Source: Sphingomonas montanisoli (lineage in GTDB: Bacteria > Pseudomonadota > Alphaproteobacteria > Sphingomonadales > Sphingomonadaceae). From it: a DNA stretch of 64,000 nucleotides. This document shows positions 45,015-54,735 of the stretch, piece after piece (position 1 is the first letter of the stretch; every line of letters starts with the position of its first letter). The position numbers and the translations under genes were made by a program. Where the stretch lies: the NCBI RefSeq assembly GCF_008274695.1, contig NZ_VTOU01000002.1:620001-684000 (forward strand), written 5' to 3'. Under the pieces are notes generated by a model. The model ran no database searches, was not told the DNA's origin, and saw nothing but the letters and a program-made list of their open reading frames with translations.

Positions 45015-45518
45015 TCAGATTTTCGCTGCACCGAGCCAAAAACTTACCGCGCTCCACGCGTGCTGCTTTTCCGAAAGGGGTTTGGTAAAGGCGGGGCTCG
45101 ACGATGGAAGGTCGATCAGCGGCGGATGCGTCGCTCCGGCGAGCAATTTTCGCCCGATTCGCGCTGCAGTCCCGCCGTTGAAACCGATGGCACGCAGCGC
45201 GGGCAGGCGATCGATCAGCCCGGTCAGGTCGTTGCCGCGATGATCCTTGATCGCGCCATCAAGGCTACCTGCGCGCACCGCATCGGCCACGACGTCCCAC
45301 ACGCCCACATGCGCCGCGCGCAACGCCGCGAGCCGTGCGTTGTAATCCATCGCGTGCAGATCGACCCCGATCGCGCCGCCCACCAGTTTCCAGAACTGGT
45401 TCTGCGGATGCGCATAATAACGCTCCGCCTTCAGTGAGGCCTCGCCCGGCAGGCTGCCAAGCAGCAGCACGCGCGTGCGCGCATCGACGATCGGCGGGAA
45501 GCTGGCTTTGCGGGTCAT
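45015..45518 (-). CDS. DNA-deoxyinosine (hypoxanthine-DNA) glycosylase, UDG superfamily
   Basis: The ATG at 45518 gives 167 residues. LLLGSLPGEASLKAERYYAHPQNQFWKLVGG is the signature of the TIGR04274/Mug-like branch of uracil-DNA glycosylases (GSLPG active-site loop, NQFW), and FNGGTAARIGRKLL with LPSSSPAF closes the active site. It should remove deaminated purines such as hypoxanthine from DNA. It is translationally coupled (ATGA) to the small membrane protein upstream, and a LexA box precedes the pair, so induction by DNA damage is likely. Confidence 0.85.
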   Translation of the reverse strand: MTRKASFPPIVDARTRVLLLGSLPGEASLKAERYYAHPQNQFWKLVGGAIGVDLHAMDYNARLAALRAAHVGVWDVVADAVRAGSLDGAIKDHRGNDLTGLIDRLPALRAIGFNGGTAARIGRKLLAGATHPPLIDLPSSSPAFTKPLSEKQHAWSAVSFWLGAAKI

Positions 45519-45772
45519 CGGTCGCGCAGGGCCCAGTTTATGATCGCACGCACGATCCACCACACGCCGATGGTGGCCAGCAGCACCAGTCCCAAGGTGA
45601 TCGGCAACCGTGCCCGGCCGCACGGCGCGGGGTCGGGGACGGCGTGATGGGCGCATCCCCACAGCATTCCGAACAGGATCGCGCTGCCGATCGTGAAGAA
45701 GAAGGCGAGGGCGGCGAGGCAGCCCAGGCCGCCGCCGAGGGTGAAGGCTCCGCGATAGCGATCGTCGTCCAT
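45515..45772 (-). CDS. Small two-helix membrane protein in a putative SOS operon
   Basis: The 85-residue product has two hydrophobic segments (about residues 15-40, LGCLAALAFFFTIGSAILFGMLW, and 57-77, ITLGLVLLATIGVWWIVRAII) joined by a Cys/Pro-containing loop. It has no recognised family. The ATG at 45772 is 37 bp from the LexA box, and its stop overlaps the glycosylase start. Coupling with a repair gene suggests a DNA-damage role, for example a division inhibitor, but this is a hypothesis. Confidence 0.7.
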   Translation of the reverse strand: MDDDRYRGAFTLGGGLGCLAALAFFFTIGSAILFGMLWGCAHHAVPDPAPCGRARLPITLGLVLLATIGVWWIVRAIINWALRDR

Positions 45773-45808
45773 TGGCGGACCGTGCCAGCTATGATGCCTC
45801 TTGACAAT

Positions 45809-45823
45809 GTTCTCTTTATGTTC
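45809..45823. promoter_or_regulatory. LexA (SOS) box, GTTC-N7-GTTC
   Basis: GTTC-TCTTTAT-GTTC exactly matches the Alphaproteobacterial SOS consensus GTTC-N7-GTTC (GAAC-ATAAAGA-GAAC on the minus strand). It lies in the 63-bp gap between the minus-strand small membrane protein/DNA glycosylase operon and a plus-strand small ORF, beside a TTGACA hexamer at 45801-45806. Confidence 0.8.
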
Positions 45824-45835
45824 TAGTCGGGCGAG

Positions 45836-46090
45836 ATGCTCCGTGCGCTGGTCCTGCTGATCCTGTCCGCCTTCCTCGGTCGCCGCGCTGCTGCACAGTG
45901 CGGCGGGGGTGTGATCGTCCGCGTGCTCGATTTCGGCGCGCCGCGACTGGGCAAGCGTGCAATGCCTTGTCGCCGGAGCTTCCGCCGCGGCGGCCGTCGC
46001 CCCGATATCCTGCCCGACACCCCAATCGCCGTCATCGATCCTGCTTTCCTGCCGCCTGCGGCTTTCGGGATCGGCTTTCTGCGCCCGTAA
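45836..46090 (+). CDS. Possible small exported protein (uncertain)
   Basis: An ATG 12 bp after the LexA box opens an 84-codon frame with high GC at third positions and a plausible signal peptide (MLRALVLLILSAFLGRRAAAQ). The predicted mature part is Arg-rich, with two Cys. A frame on the opposite strand over the same bases also begins with a hydrophobic stretch, so coding is not certain. If real, it would share the SOS-controlled divergent promoter region. A 9-bp stem hairpin follows at 46132-46156. Confidence 0.35.
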   Translation: MLRALVLLILSAFLGRRAAAQCGGGVIVRVLDFGAPRLGKRAMPCRRSFRRGGRRPDILPDTPIAVIDPAFLPPAAFGIGFLRP

Positions 46091-46131
46091 GGGTGCCGGC
46101 TCTTTGCAATGGCGAAAGCTACTAAGGCCAC

Positions 46132-46156
46132 GAAAGCCACGACCATTGTGGCTTTC
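46132..46156. terminator. Stem-loop GAAAGCCAC/GTGGCTTTC
   Basis: Perfect 9-bp arms with a 7-nt loop lie between the small ORF and the cysteine synthase gene. There is no T-run; it may be a weak terminator or leader structure of the next gene. Confidence 0.4.
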
Positions 46157-46230
46157 ACGGTAACATCGCTCCGCGCGTCCCAAGAGAAGCTATGTTGGCA
46201 AGTCCGTTCCGCCTCCGCTATCTCCGACGC

Positions 46231-47229
<999 letters not shown>

Positions 47230-47268
47230 GCCGTTGACGACGGCCGCGCGCTATCCGACATTACGCGC

Positions 47269-47535
47269 GTGGCCGACGATCACACGCAACGCATCAGAAT
47301 AGGAATCACCGGGCTGGCCGTCGTGCTGCTCGTGGTGCTGTTCGCGGCTGCCGTCGTCGGTTTCCGCACCCGCGACGCGGAGCAGGCGGACAATGGCGCC
47401 GTCCTGAACAACGAAGCCGCCGCCGCCGAAGCCCCGAAGGATCCGCTCGCCGAACTCGGCGTCGCGCCGGGCGGTCAGCCCACGACCACCGAAAGCGCGC
47501 CGCCGCCGCCCAAGCCGGACCCCGCCGCGCGCTGA
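47269..47535 (+). CDS. Small single-pass membrane protein, unknown
   Basis: A GTG start gives 88 residues: a short charged N-terminus, one transmembrane helix (about 14-32, LAVVLLVVLFAAAVVG) and a Pro/Ala/Glu-rich disordered tail (EAPKDPLAELGVAPGG onwards). The topology suggests a cytoplasmic N-terminus and periplasmic tail. It lies 39 bp after cysK and upstream of the dcw promoter region. No family is recognised. Confidence 0.6.
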   Translation: MADDHTQRIRIGITGLAVVLLVVLFAAAVVGFRTRDAEQADNGAVLNNEAAAAEAPKDPLAELGVAPGGQPTTTESAPPPPKPDPAAR

Positions 47536-47642
47536 CGGTTCCGATTCGCCCGCTCTGCCGGGCTGAATTGGCATTGCGGGGAAAATGATTCACACTTGCC
47601 GTCGCGGCTGTCCAGCATGTGCCCGCAGCTTTGCACACATAG

Positions 47643-47651
47643 TTATCCACA
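47643..47651 (+). promoter_or_regulatory. Perfect DnaA box upstream of mraZ
   Basis: TTATCCACA matches the DnaA consensus exactly. A near match, TTATCCCCA, lies at 47734-47742. Both are within the 382-bp gap before mraZ. The rest of this gap is non-coding; it must contain the dcw promoter and shows a GTGGC/GCCAC small stem around 47845. Confidence 0.55.
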
Positions 47652-47917
47652 GGCTCAAGGGTCGTGAAATGCCCGCTCCATACGCCCGGAATCGGCCTTT
47701 CCCGATCTCCGCGATCACCCGTGCTTTCCCGAATTATCCCCAATCGGATCCATAAGATTCCGTATTAGACCATAAAATACCATTGAAACCCCTTCGGCCC
47801 CGATATAAACCTGTGTTCATGCAGGTGGTGGGCAAGGATTCTGCCGTGGCGCTCTAAGCCACGAGGACCGAGGTAAATCGGGCCTGAGGCGGAACCTTGC
47901 TGACAAGGGGTTTTGGC

Positions 47918-48442
47918 TTGGCGGTTTTCGCGGATTTCAGCGGTCTGCAGGTGAATGGGGTCGACCAGAAGGGTCGCGTCTCCATGCCTTCCGCGTTCCG
48001 CGCGACGATCGAGCGCCGCTTCGCCGGCCACGATCTCCACGGTGAAGCGCTGCGCACCGTCAAGATGAGCCCGTCGGATCTCGGCTGCATCGAAGTGGTC
48101 GACGCGACCACGATCGCCGAGGTGAAGTCCGACGTGATGGCCGAATGCGAGGCCGAGGCGGAAGGCGACAAGGTCAAGGCCAAGGCGCTGTTCCAGAAGA
48201 AGATCTTCCGCCGCCTGGGTCTGTTCACCGACGTCACCTATGACGAGGCGGGCCGCATGGTCCTGCCGCAACTGCTGCGGGACGAGGCCGGCATCCAGGG
48301 CGAGGCCGTGTTCTTCGGCGGCGGCGACAGCTTCCAGATCTGGAGCCCGGAAAAGTTCGCGGCCGAATATGCCGACGTGCCGATGCTGATCCGCCAGATG
48401 GAGCAGGGCAAGGCGTCTCGCCGCGGGGCGGCCAAGGCATGA
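47918..48442 (+). CDS. mraZ: Transcriptional regulator MraZ, first gene of the dcw cluster
   Basis: A TTG start 7 nt after AAGGGG gives 174 residues; a TTG at 47897 is also in frame. Two AbrB-like SpoVT/MraZ domains are present: the first with [19 protein letters not shown] (D-x-K-G-R motif), the second with [18 protein letters not shown]. MraZ binds TGGG-containing repeats upstream of the dcw operon and represses it. It overlaps rsmH by 4 bp (ATGA). Confidence 0.93.
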   Translation: MAVFADFSGLQVNGVDQKGRVSMPSAFRATIERRFAGHDLHGEALRTVKMSPSDLGCIEVVDATTIAEVKSDVMAECEAEAEGDKVKAKALFQKKIFRRLGLFTDVTYDEAGRMVLPQLLRDEAGIQGEAVFFGGGDSFQIWSPEKFAAEYADVPMLIRQMEQGKASRRGAAKA

Positions 48443-49401
48443 GCGCGGCTCCCCACATTCCCGTCCTCATCGACGAGGTGATTGCCGGCCTGGCTCCGCA
48501 GGCTGGCGAGACCCATGTCGACGGGACGTTCGGTGCGGGTGGCTACACGCGGGCGATCCTGGTGACGGGCGCACGCGTCTATGCCTTCGATCGCGATCCC
48601 GATGCGATCGCGGAGGGGCGTGGTCTCGAAGCGTCCGAAGACAATCTGATCCTCGTCCCCGAACGCTTCTCGCGTATCGCCGAGGCGCTGGCGGAGCGCG
48701 GCGTCGATCAGGTCGATGGCGTCACCCTCGATATCGGCGTGTCATCGATGCAGCTCGATCGCGCCGATCGCGGCTTTTCCTTCCAGTCAGACGGTCCGCT
48801 CGACATGCGGATGGAGCAGTCGGGCATGAGCGCCGCCGATTTCGTCAACGAGGCGGAAGAGGAAGAGATCGCCGACGTGCTCTACACGCTGGGCGAAGAA
48901 CCGCGTTCGCGTCGCGTCGCCCGTGCGATCGTCGCGGCGCGGCCGATCACGCGGACGTCGCAGCTGGCTGAGGTCGTGCGTCGTGCGCTGGGCCATCGCC
49001 CGCACGAGAAGAAAGATCCCGCGACCCGCACCTTCCAGGCGATCCGCATCCACCTGAATGCCGAACTCGACGAGCTCGAGCAGGGGCTGGCCGCGGCCGA
49101 GAAGGTGTTGCGCCCCGGTGGTCGGCTCGCGGTCGTGTCGTTCCATTCGATCGAGGATCGGATCGTGAAGCGGTTCCTGCGTGAACGCAGCGGCGCCACG
49201 CCCGCTGGCTCGCGTCACCTGCCCGATGCGCGTGGCTCCGGGCCAAGCCCCAGCTTCGAAGATGTCGACAAGCCGGTTCGCGCCGGCGAGGCCGAGCTTG
49301 CCCGTAATCCCCGTTCGCGGTCGGCCACGCTGCGCGTCGCCCGCCGCACCTCCGCGTCCGCGTGGAATTTGCGTACCCGTCAAGAAGGATCACAACGATG
49401 A
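48439..49401 (+). CDS. rsmH: 16S rRNA (cytosine1402-N4)-methyltransferase
   Basis: The 320-residue SAM-dependent enzyme carries [13 protein letters not shown] at the start, [14 protein letters not shown] (SAM motif I), [22 protein letters not shown], and the C-terminal [20 protein letters not shown], all diagnostic of RsmH/MraW. It methylates C1402 in the ribosomal P site. Length is normal. Its stop overlaps the ftsL ATG (ATGA). Confidence 0.97.
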   Translation: MSAAPHIPVLIDEVIAGLAPQAGETHVDGTFGAGGYTRAILVTGARVYAFDRDPDAIAEGRGLEASEDNLILVPERFSRIAEALAERGVDQVDGVTLDIGVSSMQLDRADRGFSFQSDGPLDMRMEQSGMSAADFVNEAEEEEIADVLYTLGEEPRSRRVARAIVAARPITRTSQLAEVVRRALGHRPHEKKDPATRTFQAIRIHLNAELDELEQGLAAAEKVLRPGGRLAVVSFHSIEDRIVKRFLRERSGATPAGSRHLPDARGSGPSPSFEDVDKPVRAGEAELARNPRSRSATLRVARRTSASAWNLRTRQEGSQR

Positions 49402-50063
49402 TCGCGATGCGTTTTCGGTCGATCGTGTGGACGGGGGCGGCGTGTTTCGCCATCCTCGCTTTCTATCTGATGTCGCAGTTCGTCGCCGCAAAGCGGTCTG
49501 AACTCGCCCGCACCGATCGCGAGATCGCGCGGACGCGGGCGGAAATCGCGCAGCTGGAGACCGAGATCGGCACCCGTTCGGGCATGGGGCAGATCGAGCA
49601 TTGGAACATCAGCGTCTATGGGCTCGAAGCGCCCAAGGTGCAGCAGTTCAAGAATGCCGTGCAGTTCGCCGCGATCCTCGAACCGAACACGCCGGCCATG
49701 TCGCAGGCGGTCAATCCGGTCCGTCAGGCGAGCCTCGACGTGCCGAGCGCGCCGGCTGTCGCCGCGCCCGCGCCGGTCCCGGTTTCAACCCCGCCGGTCG
49801 TTCACGCAGCGCCTCCGCCGCAGGTCACGCTCGCCTCTGCGCCTGAGCCGCAGCCGACGCTGCGCTCGGCCAGCTTCGTGCAGGCCAGGCCGCAGGCAAT
49901 GGCACCCGCCGCGCCTTCGGCGATCCATGAGGCATCGCTGCGCAAGGTCGCGGCGGTGTCCCCTGCCGCGAAGCCCGCCGCCAAGAAGAAGACCAGCCTC
50001 GACGATGCCTGGCTCGCCGACATCACCGGAGATGCCAAGCCCGCCCGCAAGGCGCGGCCGTGA
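49398..50063 (+). CDS. ftsL: Cell-division protein FtsL-like with long Ala/Pro tail
   Basis: The 221-residue product has the FtsL layout in its first third: a short cytoplasmic N-terminus, a TM helix (about 9-30, [21 protein letters not shown]), then a heptad-rich helix ([25 protein letters not shown]) for pairing with FtsB. The remaining about 130 residues are low-complexity Ala/Pro/Val sequence, unlike the roughly 100-residue FtsL of enterics. Identification rests on position between rsmH and ftsI and on topology. Both ends overlap neighbouring genes. Confidence 0.82.
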   Translation: MIAMRFRSIVWTGAACFAILAFYLMSQFVAAKRSELARTDREIARTRAEIAQLETEIGTRSGMGQIEHWNISVYGLEAPKVQQFKNAVQFAAILEPNTPAMSQAVNPVRQASLDVPSAPAVAAPAPVPVSTPPVVHAAPPPQVTLASAPEPQPTLRSASFVQARPQAMAPAAPSAIHEASLRKVAAVSPAAKPAAKKKTSLDDAWLADITGDAKPARKARP

Positions 50064-51823
50064 CCACAGCGGCCCTCTCGGCCGATCTTCCGCGTTCGCG
50101 CGCACCCGTCCGCACCGCGGAAACGATCCGCGTCGCGCAGCAGCGGCTGATCTTCCTGCTGACCGCCTTCGCCCTTGTGACGGCGGTGATCGCATCCCGC
50201 CTGCTCTATCTCGCCGTGGCGAACTTCCGCGATGGCGGCGCCTCGGTCGCGGCCGTGGGGCCGCGCGGGATGATCACCGATCGCAACGGGATCGTCCTCG
50301 CCTCGACGATCAAGAACTGGTCGATCGGTATCTTCCCGAACCAGATCATCGGCGATCGCGATCATCTGGCCGCCGAACTTGCGCGCATCATTCCGGGCAA
50401 GACGCAGGCGCAATATCGCGCCCTGCTCAACCCGCGCAAAGCCAAACCTCGCAAGGACGGCAAGCCGACCCGCGGGCCGTTCGTTTATCTGAAGCGCAAT
50501 GCCGTCCCCGAAACGGTGTCGGCGATCAATACGCTCGGCGAGCCCGCTTTTCAGTTGGGCCGCGAGTCAGAGCGCTTCTATCCGCAGGGCACGCTCGGCG
50601 CGCAGGTGCTCGGCTATCTCGATCTCGACGGCAAGACGCCCGTGTCGGGGATGGAGGCATCGCTACAGAAGGATCTGACCACCCGCAACGGCGCGCCCGT
50701 CGCTCTGTCGATCGACAGCCGCGTACAGGCGGCGATGGAAAGCGCGCTCTACGCGCAGATGGTGAAGCATAGCGCGGTTGGCGCGGCGGGCATCGTCCTC
50801 GATGTGCGCACCGGTGAGGTGTTGGCGATGGCGTCGCTGCCCACCTTCAATCCCAATGCGCCGGGCCGCACCCCCGTCAGCCAGGACGAGCGCCAGCCGG
50901 ACGCGCGTTTCAACCGCGCGATCAAATCGGTGTTCGAACTGGGTTCGACCTTCAAGATGATCACGGTCGCCAACGCGATCGAAAAGGGCGTCATCACCGA
51001 TATGGGTCGCAAATATGATGCGACCGCGCCGCTGATGGTCGGCGGCTTCAAGATCCGCGACGATCACCCTCAGAACCGCTGGATGACGACGCCTGAAATC
51101 CTGATCCACTCGTCGAACATCGGCACCGCGCGGATCGCGGACGAATTGGGTCAGGAGCGTACGTCGCACTTCTTCCGCGAGCTGGGTTTTGACAAGCCGG
51201 TCGATATCGAGCTTCGCGGTGCGGCCAAGCCGATCTGGCCCGGTTTCTGGGCGCGGACCACGGTGATGACCACCGCTTATGGCCACGGCATCGCGGTGAC
51301 GCCGCTCCACCTTGCCAATGCTTATGCGGCACTGGTCAACGGTGGTACCTTCCGCAACGCGACGATGCTCAAGGTCGAACCCGGCGCGCAGGTGCCCGGC
51401 CGTCGCGTGATCAGCGAAGCGACCAGCGCGCGGATGCGGCAGATGATGCGTCTCGTCGTCACCCAAGGCACCGGCAAGGCCGCGAATGTCGAAGGGCTGC
51501 GCGTCGGCGGCAAGACGGGTACCGCCGAAAAGAACCTGCACGGTCGTTACATCCGCAATTCGCTGCTCGTCACCTTCGCGGCGGTGTTCCCGATGGATCA
51601 GCCGCGCTATGTTCTGATCGGCACGCTCGACGAGCCGCACGGCACCGCCGACACTTATGGTTTCCGCACCGCCGCCTGGACGGTGGCGCCCGCGATCAAG
51701 AAGGTCATTGCGCGGATCGGCCCGTTGCTTGGCGTGATGCCGGATGCCAGCCGCGACGTCGATGTCACCGATCTGATGCCCTACATCAAAGTGGAAAAGC
51801 ATGCGGGTGAAGCACCTGATTGA
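50060..51823 (+). CDS. ftsI: Peptidoglycan D,D-transpeptidase FtsI (PBP3)
   Basis: The 587-residue class B penicillin-binding protein has an N-terminal TM helix (about 28-50), a dimerisation/pedestal domain (GMITDRNGIVLASTIKNWSI) and a transpeptidase domain with all three active-site motifs: S296-T-F-K, S351-S-N and K485-T-G. It crosslinks septal peptidoglycan. The GTG start overlaps ftsL by 4 bp. Confidence 0.97.
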   Translation: MTTAALSADLPRSRAPVRTAETIRVAQQRLIFLLTAFALVTAVIASRLLYLAVANFRDGGASVAAVGPRGMITDRNGIVLASTIKNWSIGIFPNQIIGDRDHLAAELARIIPGKTQAQYRALLNPRKAKPRKDGKPTRGPFVYLKRNAVPETVSAINTLGEPAFQLGRESERFYPQGTLGAQVLGYLDLDGKTPVSGMEASLQKDLTTRNGAPVALSIDSRVQAAMESALYAQMVKHSAVGAAGIVLDVRTGEVLAMASLPTFNPNAPGRTPVSQDERQPDARFNRAIKSVFELGSTFKMITVANAIEKGVITDMGRKYDATAPLMVGGFKIRDDHPQNRWMTTPEILIHSSNIGTARIADELGQERTSHFFRELGFDKPVDIELRGAAKPIWPGFWARTTVMTTAYGHGIAVTPLHLANAYAALVNGGTFRNATMLKVEPGAQVPGRRVISEATSARMRQMMRLVVTQGTGKAANVEGLRVGGKTGTAEKNLHGRYIRNSLLVTFAAVFPMDQPRYVLIGTLDEPHGTADTYGFRTAAWTVAPAIKKVIARIGPLLGVMPDASRDVDVTDLMPYIKVEKHAGEAPD

Positions 51824-53228
51824 GACCGTGGAGGGATCCGCCGCTGATGTCAGCGTGACGGGTTTCGCCATCGATCACCGCAAAGTCGCGCCGGGCACCG
51901 TGTTCGGCGCGTTCAAGGGTGCGCGCTTCAACGGTGAGGATTTCATTGCCGAGGCGATCGCGTCGGGCGCCATCGCAGTCGTTGCGGCACCCGAGGTCAA
52001 GGTCGAAGGCGCGATTCACGTCGCCGACGCCGAGCCGCGCCAGGCATTCGCCCGGCTGGCGGCGAAGTTCTTCGCGCCTTTCCCCGACACTACCGTCGCC
52101 GTCACCGGCACCAACGGCAAGACCTCGACCGTCGAACTGACGCGCCAGCTGTGGCGTATGGCGGGCTTCCACGCCGCGTCGATCGGGACTTTGGGCGTCA
52201 CCACGGCGGACGATCAGGTTTCGACCGGGCTGACCACGCCCGACATCGTCACCTTCCTGTCGAACATGGCGGGGCTGAAGAAGGAAGGGGTGACCCACGC
52301 CGCCTTCGAGGCATCGAGCCACGGTCTGTCGCAATATCGTACCGAGGGCCTGCCGGTCCGCGCGGGCGCCTTCACCAATCTCAGCCGCGATCACCTCGAT
52401 TATCACGGCACGATGGAGGAGTATTTCGCGGCCAAGCTGCGGCTTTTCACCGACGTGATCGAGCCCGATGGCGCGGCGGTCGTCTGGGCCGACGATATCT
52501 GGTCGACCAAGGTGATCGATGCGGTGAAGGCGCGCGGGCTGCGGCTGATCTCGGTTGGCGAGACGGGCGAGACGCTGCGCCTGCTCGATCGCACACCGAC
52601 CGCGCTCGGCCAGACGCTCATCATCGAAGTCGACGGCAAGCCCCGCGAACTCAAGCTGCCGCTGATCGGCGCCTATCAGGCCGCCAACTCGCTGGTCGCG
52701 GCGGGCCTCGTCATCGCGACCGGCGGATCGGTCGATCAGGTTTTCACCTCTCTCGCGCGCGTTGCCCCCGTGCGCGGACGGCTGGAGCGCGCGGCGATCA
52801 ATCGCGCCGGCGCTCCAGCTTACGTCGATTATGCGCATACGCCCGACGGCCTCGAAGCCGCGATCCAGGCGCTGCGCCCGCACACCGACAAGCGCCTGAT
52901 CGTCGTGTTCGGCGCGGGTGGCGACCGTGACACCGGCAAGCGCCCGCTGATGGCCGAAGTCGCCGCGCGGCTTGCCGATCACGTTATCGTCACTGACGAC
53001 AATCCGCGCTCCGAAGATCCCGCCGCGATCCGCCGAGATGTGCTGGCGGGTGCGCCCAAGGCGACCGAGATCGGCGACCGCCGCTCGGCCATCGCGGCGG
53101 CTATGGCCGAGGCGGGGGCGGGCGACATCGTTCTCGTCGCGGGCAAGGGGCACGAACAGGGCCAGATCGTGGGTGACCGCATCCTTCCCTTCGACGACGT
53201 GACCGTGGTGCGGGAGTGCGCGGCGTGA
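51801..53228 (+). CDS. murE: UDP-MurNAc-tripeptide ligase (meso-DAP adding)
   Basis: The 475-residue Mur ligase adds the third stem residue. Motifs are GTNGKTSTVELTRQ (ATP P-loop), the EASSHGL catalytic region and TDDNPRSEDP; DNPR is the hallmark of meso-diaminopimelate specificity. The ATG at 51801 overlaps the ftsI 3' end by 23 bp; GTG at 51807 is an alternative. After its stop comes the only real gap in the cluster, filled by a palindromic repeat. Confidence 0.97.
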   Translation: MRVKHLIETVEGSAADVSVTGFAIDHRKVAPGTVFGAFKGARFNGEDFIAEAIASGAIAVVAAPEVKVEGAIHVADAEPRQAFARLAAKFFAPFPDTTVAVTGTNGKTSTVELTRQLWRMAGFHAASIGTLGVTTADDQVSTGLTTPDIVTFLSNMAGLKKEGVTHAAFEASSHGLSQYRTEGLPVRAGAFTNLSRDHLDYHGTMEEYFAAKLRLFTDVIEPDGAAVVWADDIWSTKVIDAVKARGLRLISVGETGETLRLLDRTPTALGQTLIIEVDGKPRELKLPLIGAYQAANSLVAAGLVIATGGSVDQVFTSLARVAPVRGRLERAAINRAGAPAYVDYAHTPDGLEAAIQALRPHTDKRLIVVFGAGGDRDTGKRPLMAEVAARLADHVIVTDDNPRSEDPAAIRRDVLAGAPKATEIGDRRSAIAAAMAEAGAGDIVLVAGKGHEQGQIVGDRILPFDDVTVVRECAA

Positions 53229-53251
53229 TGCGGCTTGCTCTCCTCCCCAAT

Positions 53252-53328
53252 CCGTTCGTGTCGAGCGAAGTCGAGACATGTTCCCAAGCGCCCAGCCAAT
53301 GTGTCTCGACTTCGCTCGACACGAACGG
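53252..53328. repeat. Dispersed CCGTTCGTGTCGAG palindromic repeat, copy 2
   Basis: A 77-bp inverted repeat (outer arms CCGTTCGTGTCGAGCGAAGT and its complement) nearly identical to copy 1 at 20061. It occupies the 112-bp murE-murF gap in an otherwise overlapping gene cluster. Confidence 0.88.
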
Positions 53329-53340
53329 AGGGGTTGAAGG

Positions 53341-54735
53341 ATGACCAAGCTCCCCCTCTGGACCGCGTTCGATATCGCCGCCGCCACCGATGGCGAGGTG
53401 TTCGGCGCGTTCGATGCGAATGGCGTCGCGTTCGACAGCCGTGAGATCGGCCCCGGCGACCTGTTCGTGGCGATGAAGGGTGAGGCGACCGACGGCCACC
53501 GCTTTCTCGACAAGGCGTTTGCGGGCGGTGCGGCGGGCGCGATCGTCTCCGATGCCTGCGTCGGGCCACATGTGCGCGTTGCCGATACCACCGCCGCGCT
53601 CGATGCGCTCGCCGTGGCGGCACGCGCGCGGATGAACGGCAAGGTGATCGGCGTGACCGGTTCGGTCGGCAAGACCGGTACCAAGGAGGCCCTGTTCGCC
53701 TGCCTCGACCGCCCGAACCCCGGACAGGCGCATCGTTCGGTCAAAAGCTACAACAATCACACCGGCGTACCGCTCAGCCTTGCGCGGATGCCGGCATCGA
53801 CCCGCTACGGCATCTTCGAAATGGGAATGAACCATGCGGGCGAACTTTCGGAACTGACCCGGCTCGTCCGTCCGCATGTCGCGATCGTCACCGCGATCGC
53901 TCCCGCACACAGCGCGCATTTCGCCAGCGAAGCCGCGATCGCCGACGCCAAGGGCGAAATCTTCGAAGGGCTCGAGCCCGGCGGCATCGCGATCATTCCC
54001 TATGACAGCCCGCACCGAGACCGGTTGATCGCAGCGGCGCGGCCTTATGCGGCGCGTATCGTCACCTTCGGGCGCGATGAGGCGGCCGACATCACCTTGT
54101 GCGACGAACATCGCCAGCCGGGCGGCACGCTGTGCTCGCTGATCCTGCCCGACGCGGAACTGACCTTCACGGTGGCGCCACCGGGCGACCATTGGGTGTC
54201 GAACGCTATGGCGGTGATTGCGGCCGTCTGGGCGGTGGGCGGCGATCTCGCCGCGGCCGGCCTTGCCTTTGCCGAGATGCCGGGGCTCCCCGGACGCGGC
54301 GAGCGCAGCATCGTGCCCGTCGGCGACGGCGAAGCGCTGATCATCGACGAAAGCTACAATGCCAACCCCGCCTCGATGGCGGCGACGATCCGCATGCTGG
54401 GCGAGGAGCCGGCTGATCGCCGCGTCGTCGTGCTGGGCGAGATGCGCGAGTTGGGGCAGGGGGCGCCCGGATATCATGCCGGCCTGCTCGATCCGCTGAT
54501 GGCGGCCGACGTGGGTTATGCGCTGCTCGTCGGACCCGAAATGGCGGCCCTCGCAAATGCGCTTGAAGGGCGGATCGACTTCGCGCATGTGCCCGACGCT
54601 TCGGCGGCGATCGAGTCCCTTTCGGGGCTGATTTCGCCGGGCGATGCCATTCTCATCAAGGGGTCGAACGCGATCGGGCTGTCGCGCGTGGTCGAAAGGC
54701 TGCGGAGCGGGGCTCTGTCGGGCGGAAGGATCTGA
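53341..54735 (+). CDS. murF: UDP-MurNAc-tripeptide:D-Ala-D-Ala ligase
   Basis: The 464-residue ligase attaches D-Ala-D-Ala to complete the pentapeptide. It shows [18 protein letters not shown] in the N-terminal domain, [16 protein letters not shown] as ATP loop, [13 protein letters not shown] and the catalytic [10 protein letters not shown]; the C-terminal [11 protein letters not shown] is typical of MurF. A ribosome-binding GGAGGGG lies just after the repeat, so it can be translated independently. Confidence 0.97.
   Translation: MTKLPLWTAFDIAAATDGEVFGAFDANGVAFDSREIGPGDLFVAMKGEATDGHRFLDKAFAGGAAGAIVSDACVGPHVRVADTTAALDALAVAARARMNGKVIGVTGSVGKTGTKEALFACLDRPNPGQAHRSVKSYNNHTGVPLSLARMPASTRYGIFEMGMNHAGELSELTRLVRPHVAIVTAIAPAHSAHFASEAAIADAKGEIFEGLEPGGIAIIPYDSPHRDRLIAAARPYAARIVTFGRDEAADITLCDEHRQPGGTLCSLILPDAELTFTVAPPGDHWVSNAMAVIAAVWAVGGDLAAAGLAFAEMPGLPGRGERSIVPVGDGEALIIDESYNANPASMAATIRMLGEEPADRRVVVLGEMRELGQGAPGYHAGLLDPLMAADVGYALLVGPEMAALANALEGRIDFAHVPDASAAIESLSGLISPGDAILIKGSNAIGLSRVVERLRSGALSGGRI

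Noticed and set aside
45823-46158. Minus-strand frame starting with a hydrophobic stretch, overlapping the small plus-strand ORF
   Set aside because: It lacks a ribosome-binding site, its later part is Arg/Pro-rich shadow sequence, and its stop falls inside the LexA box region. The plus-strand frame has better third-position GC, though that too is uncertain.
47643-47742. Possible replication origin because of DnaA boxes
   Set aside because: Only one perfect and one imperfect box were found, with no AT-rich unwinding region and no dnaA, parAB, hemE or similar origin-linked genes. A regulatory role is more plausible.
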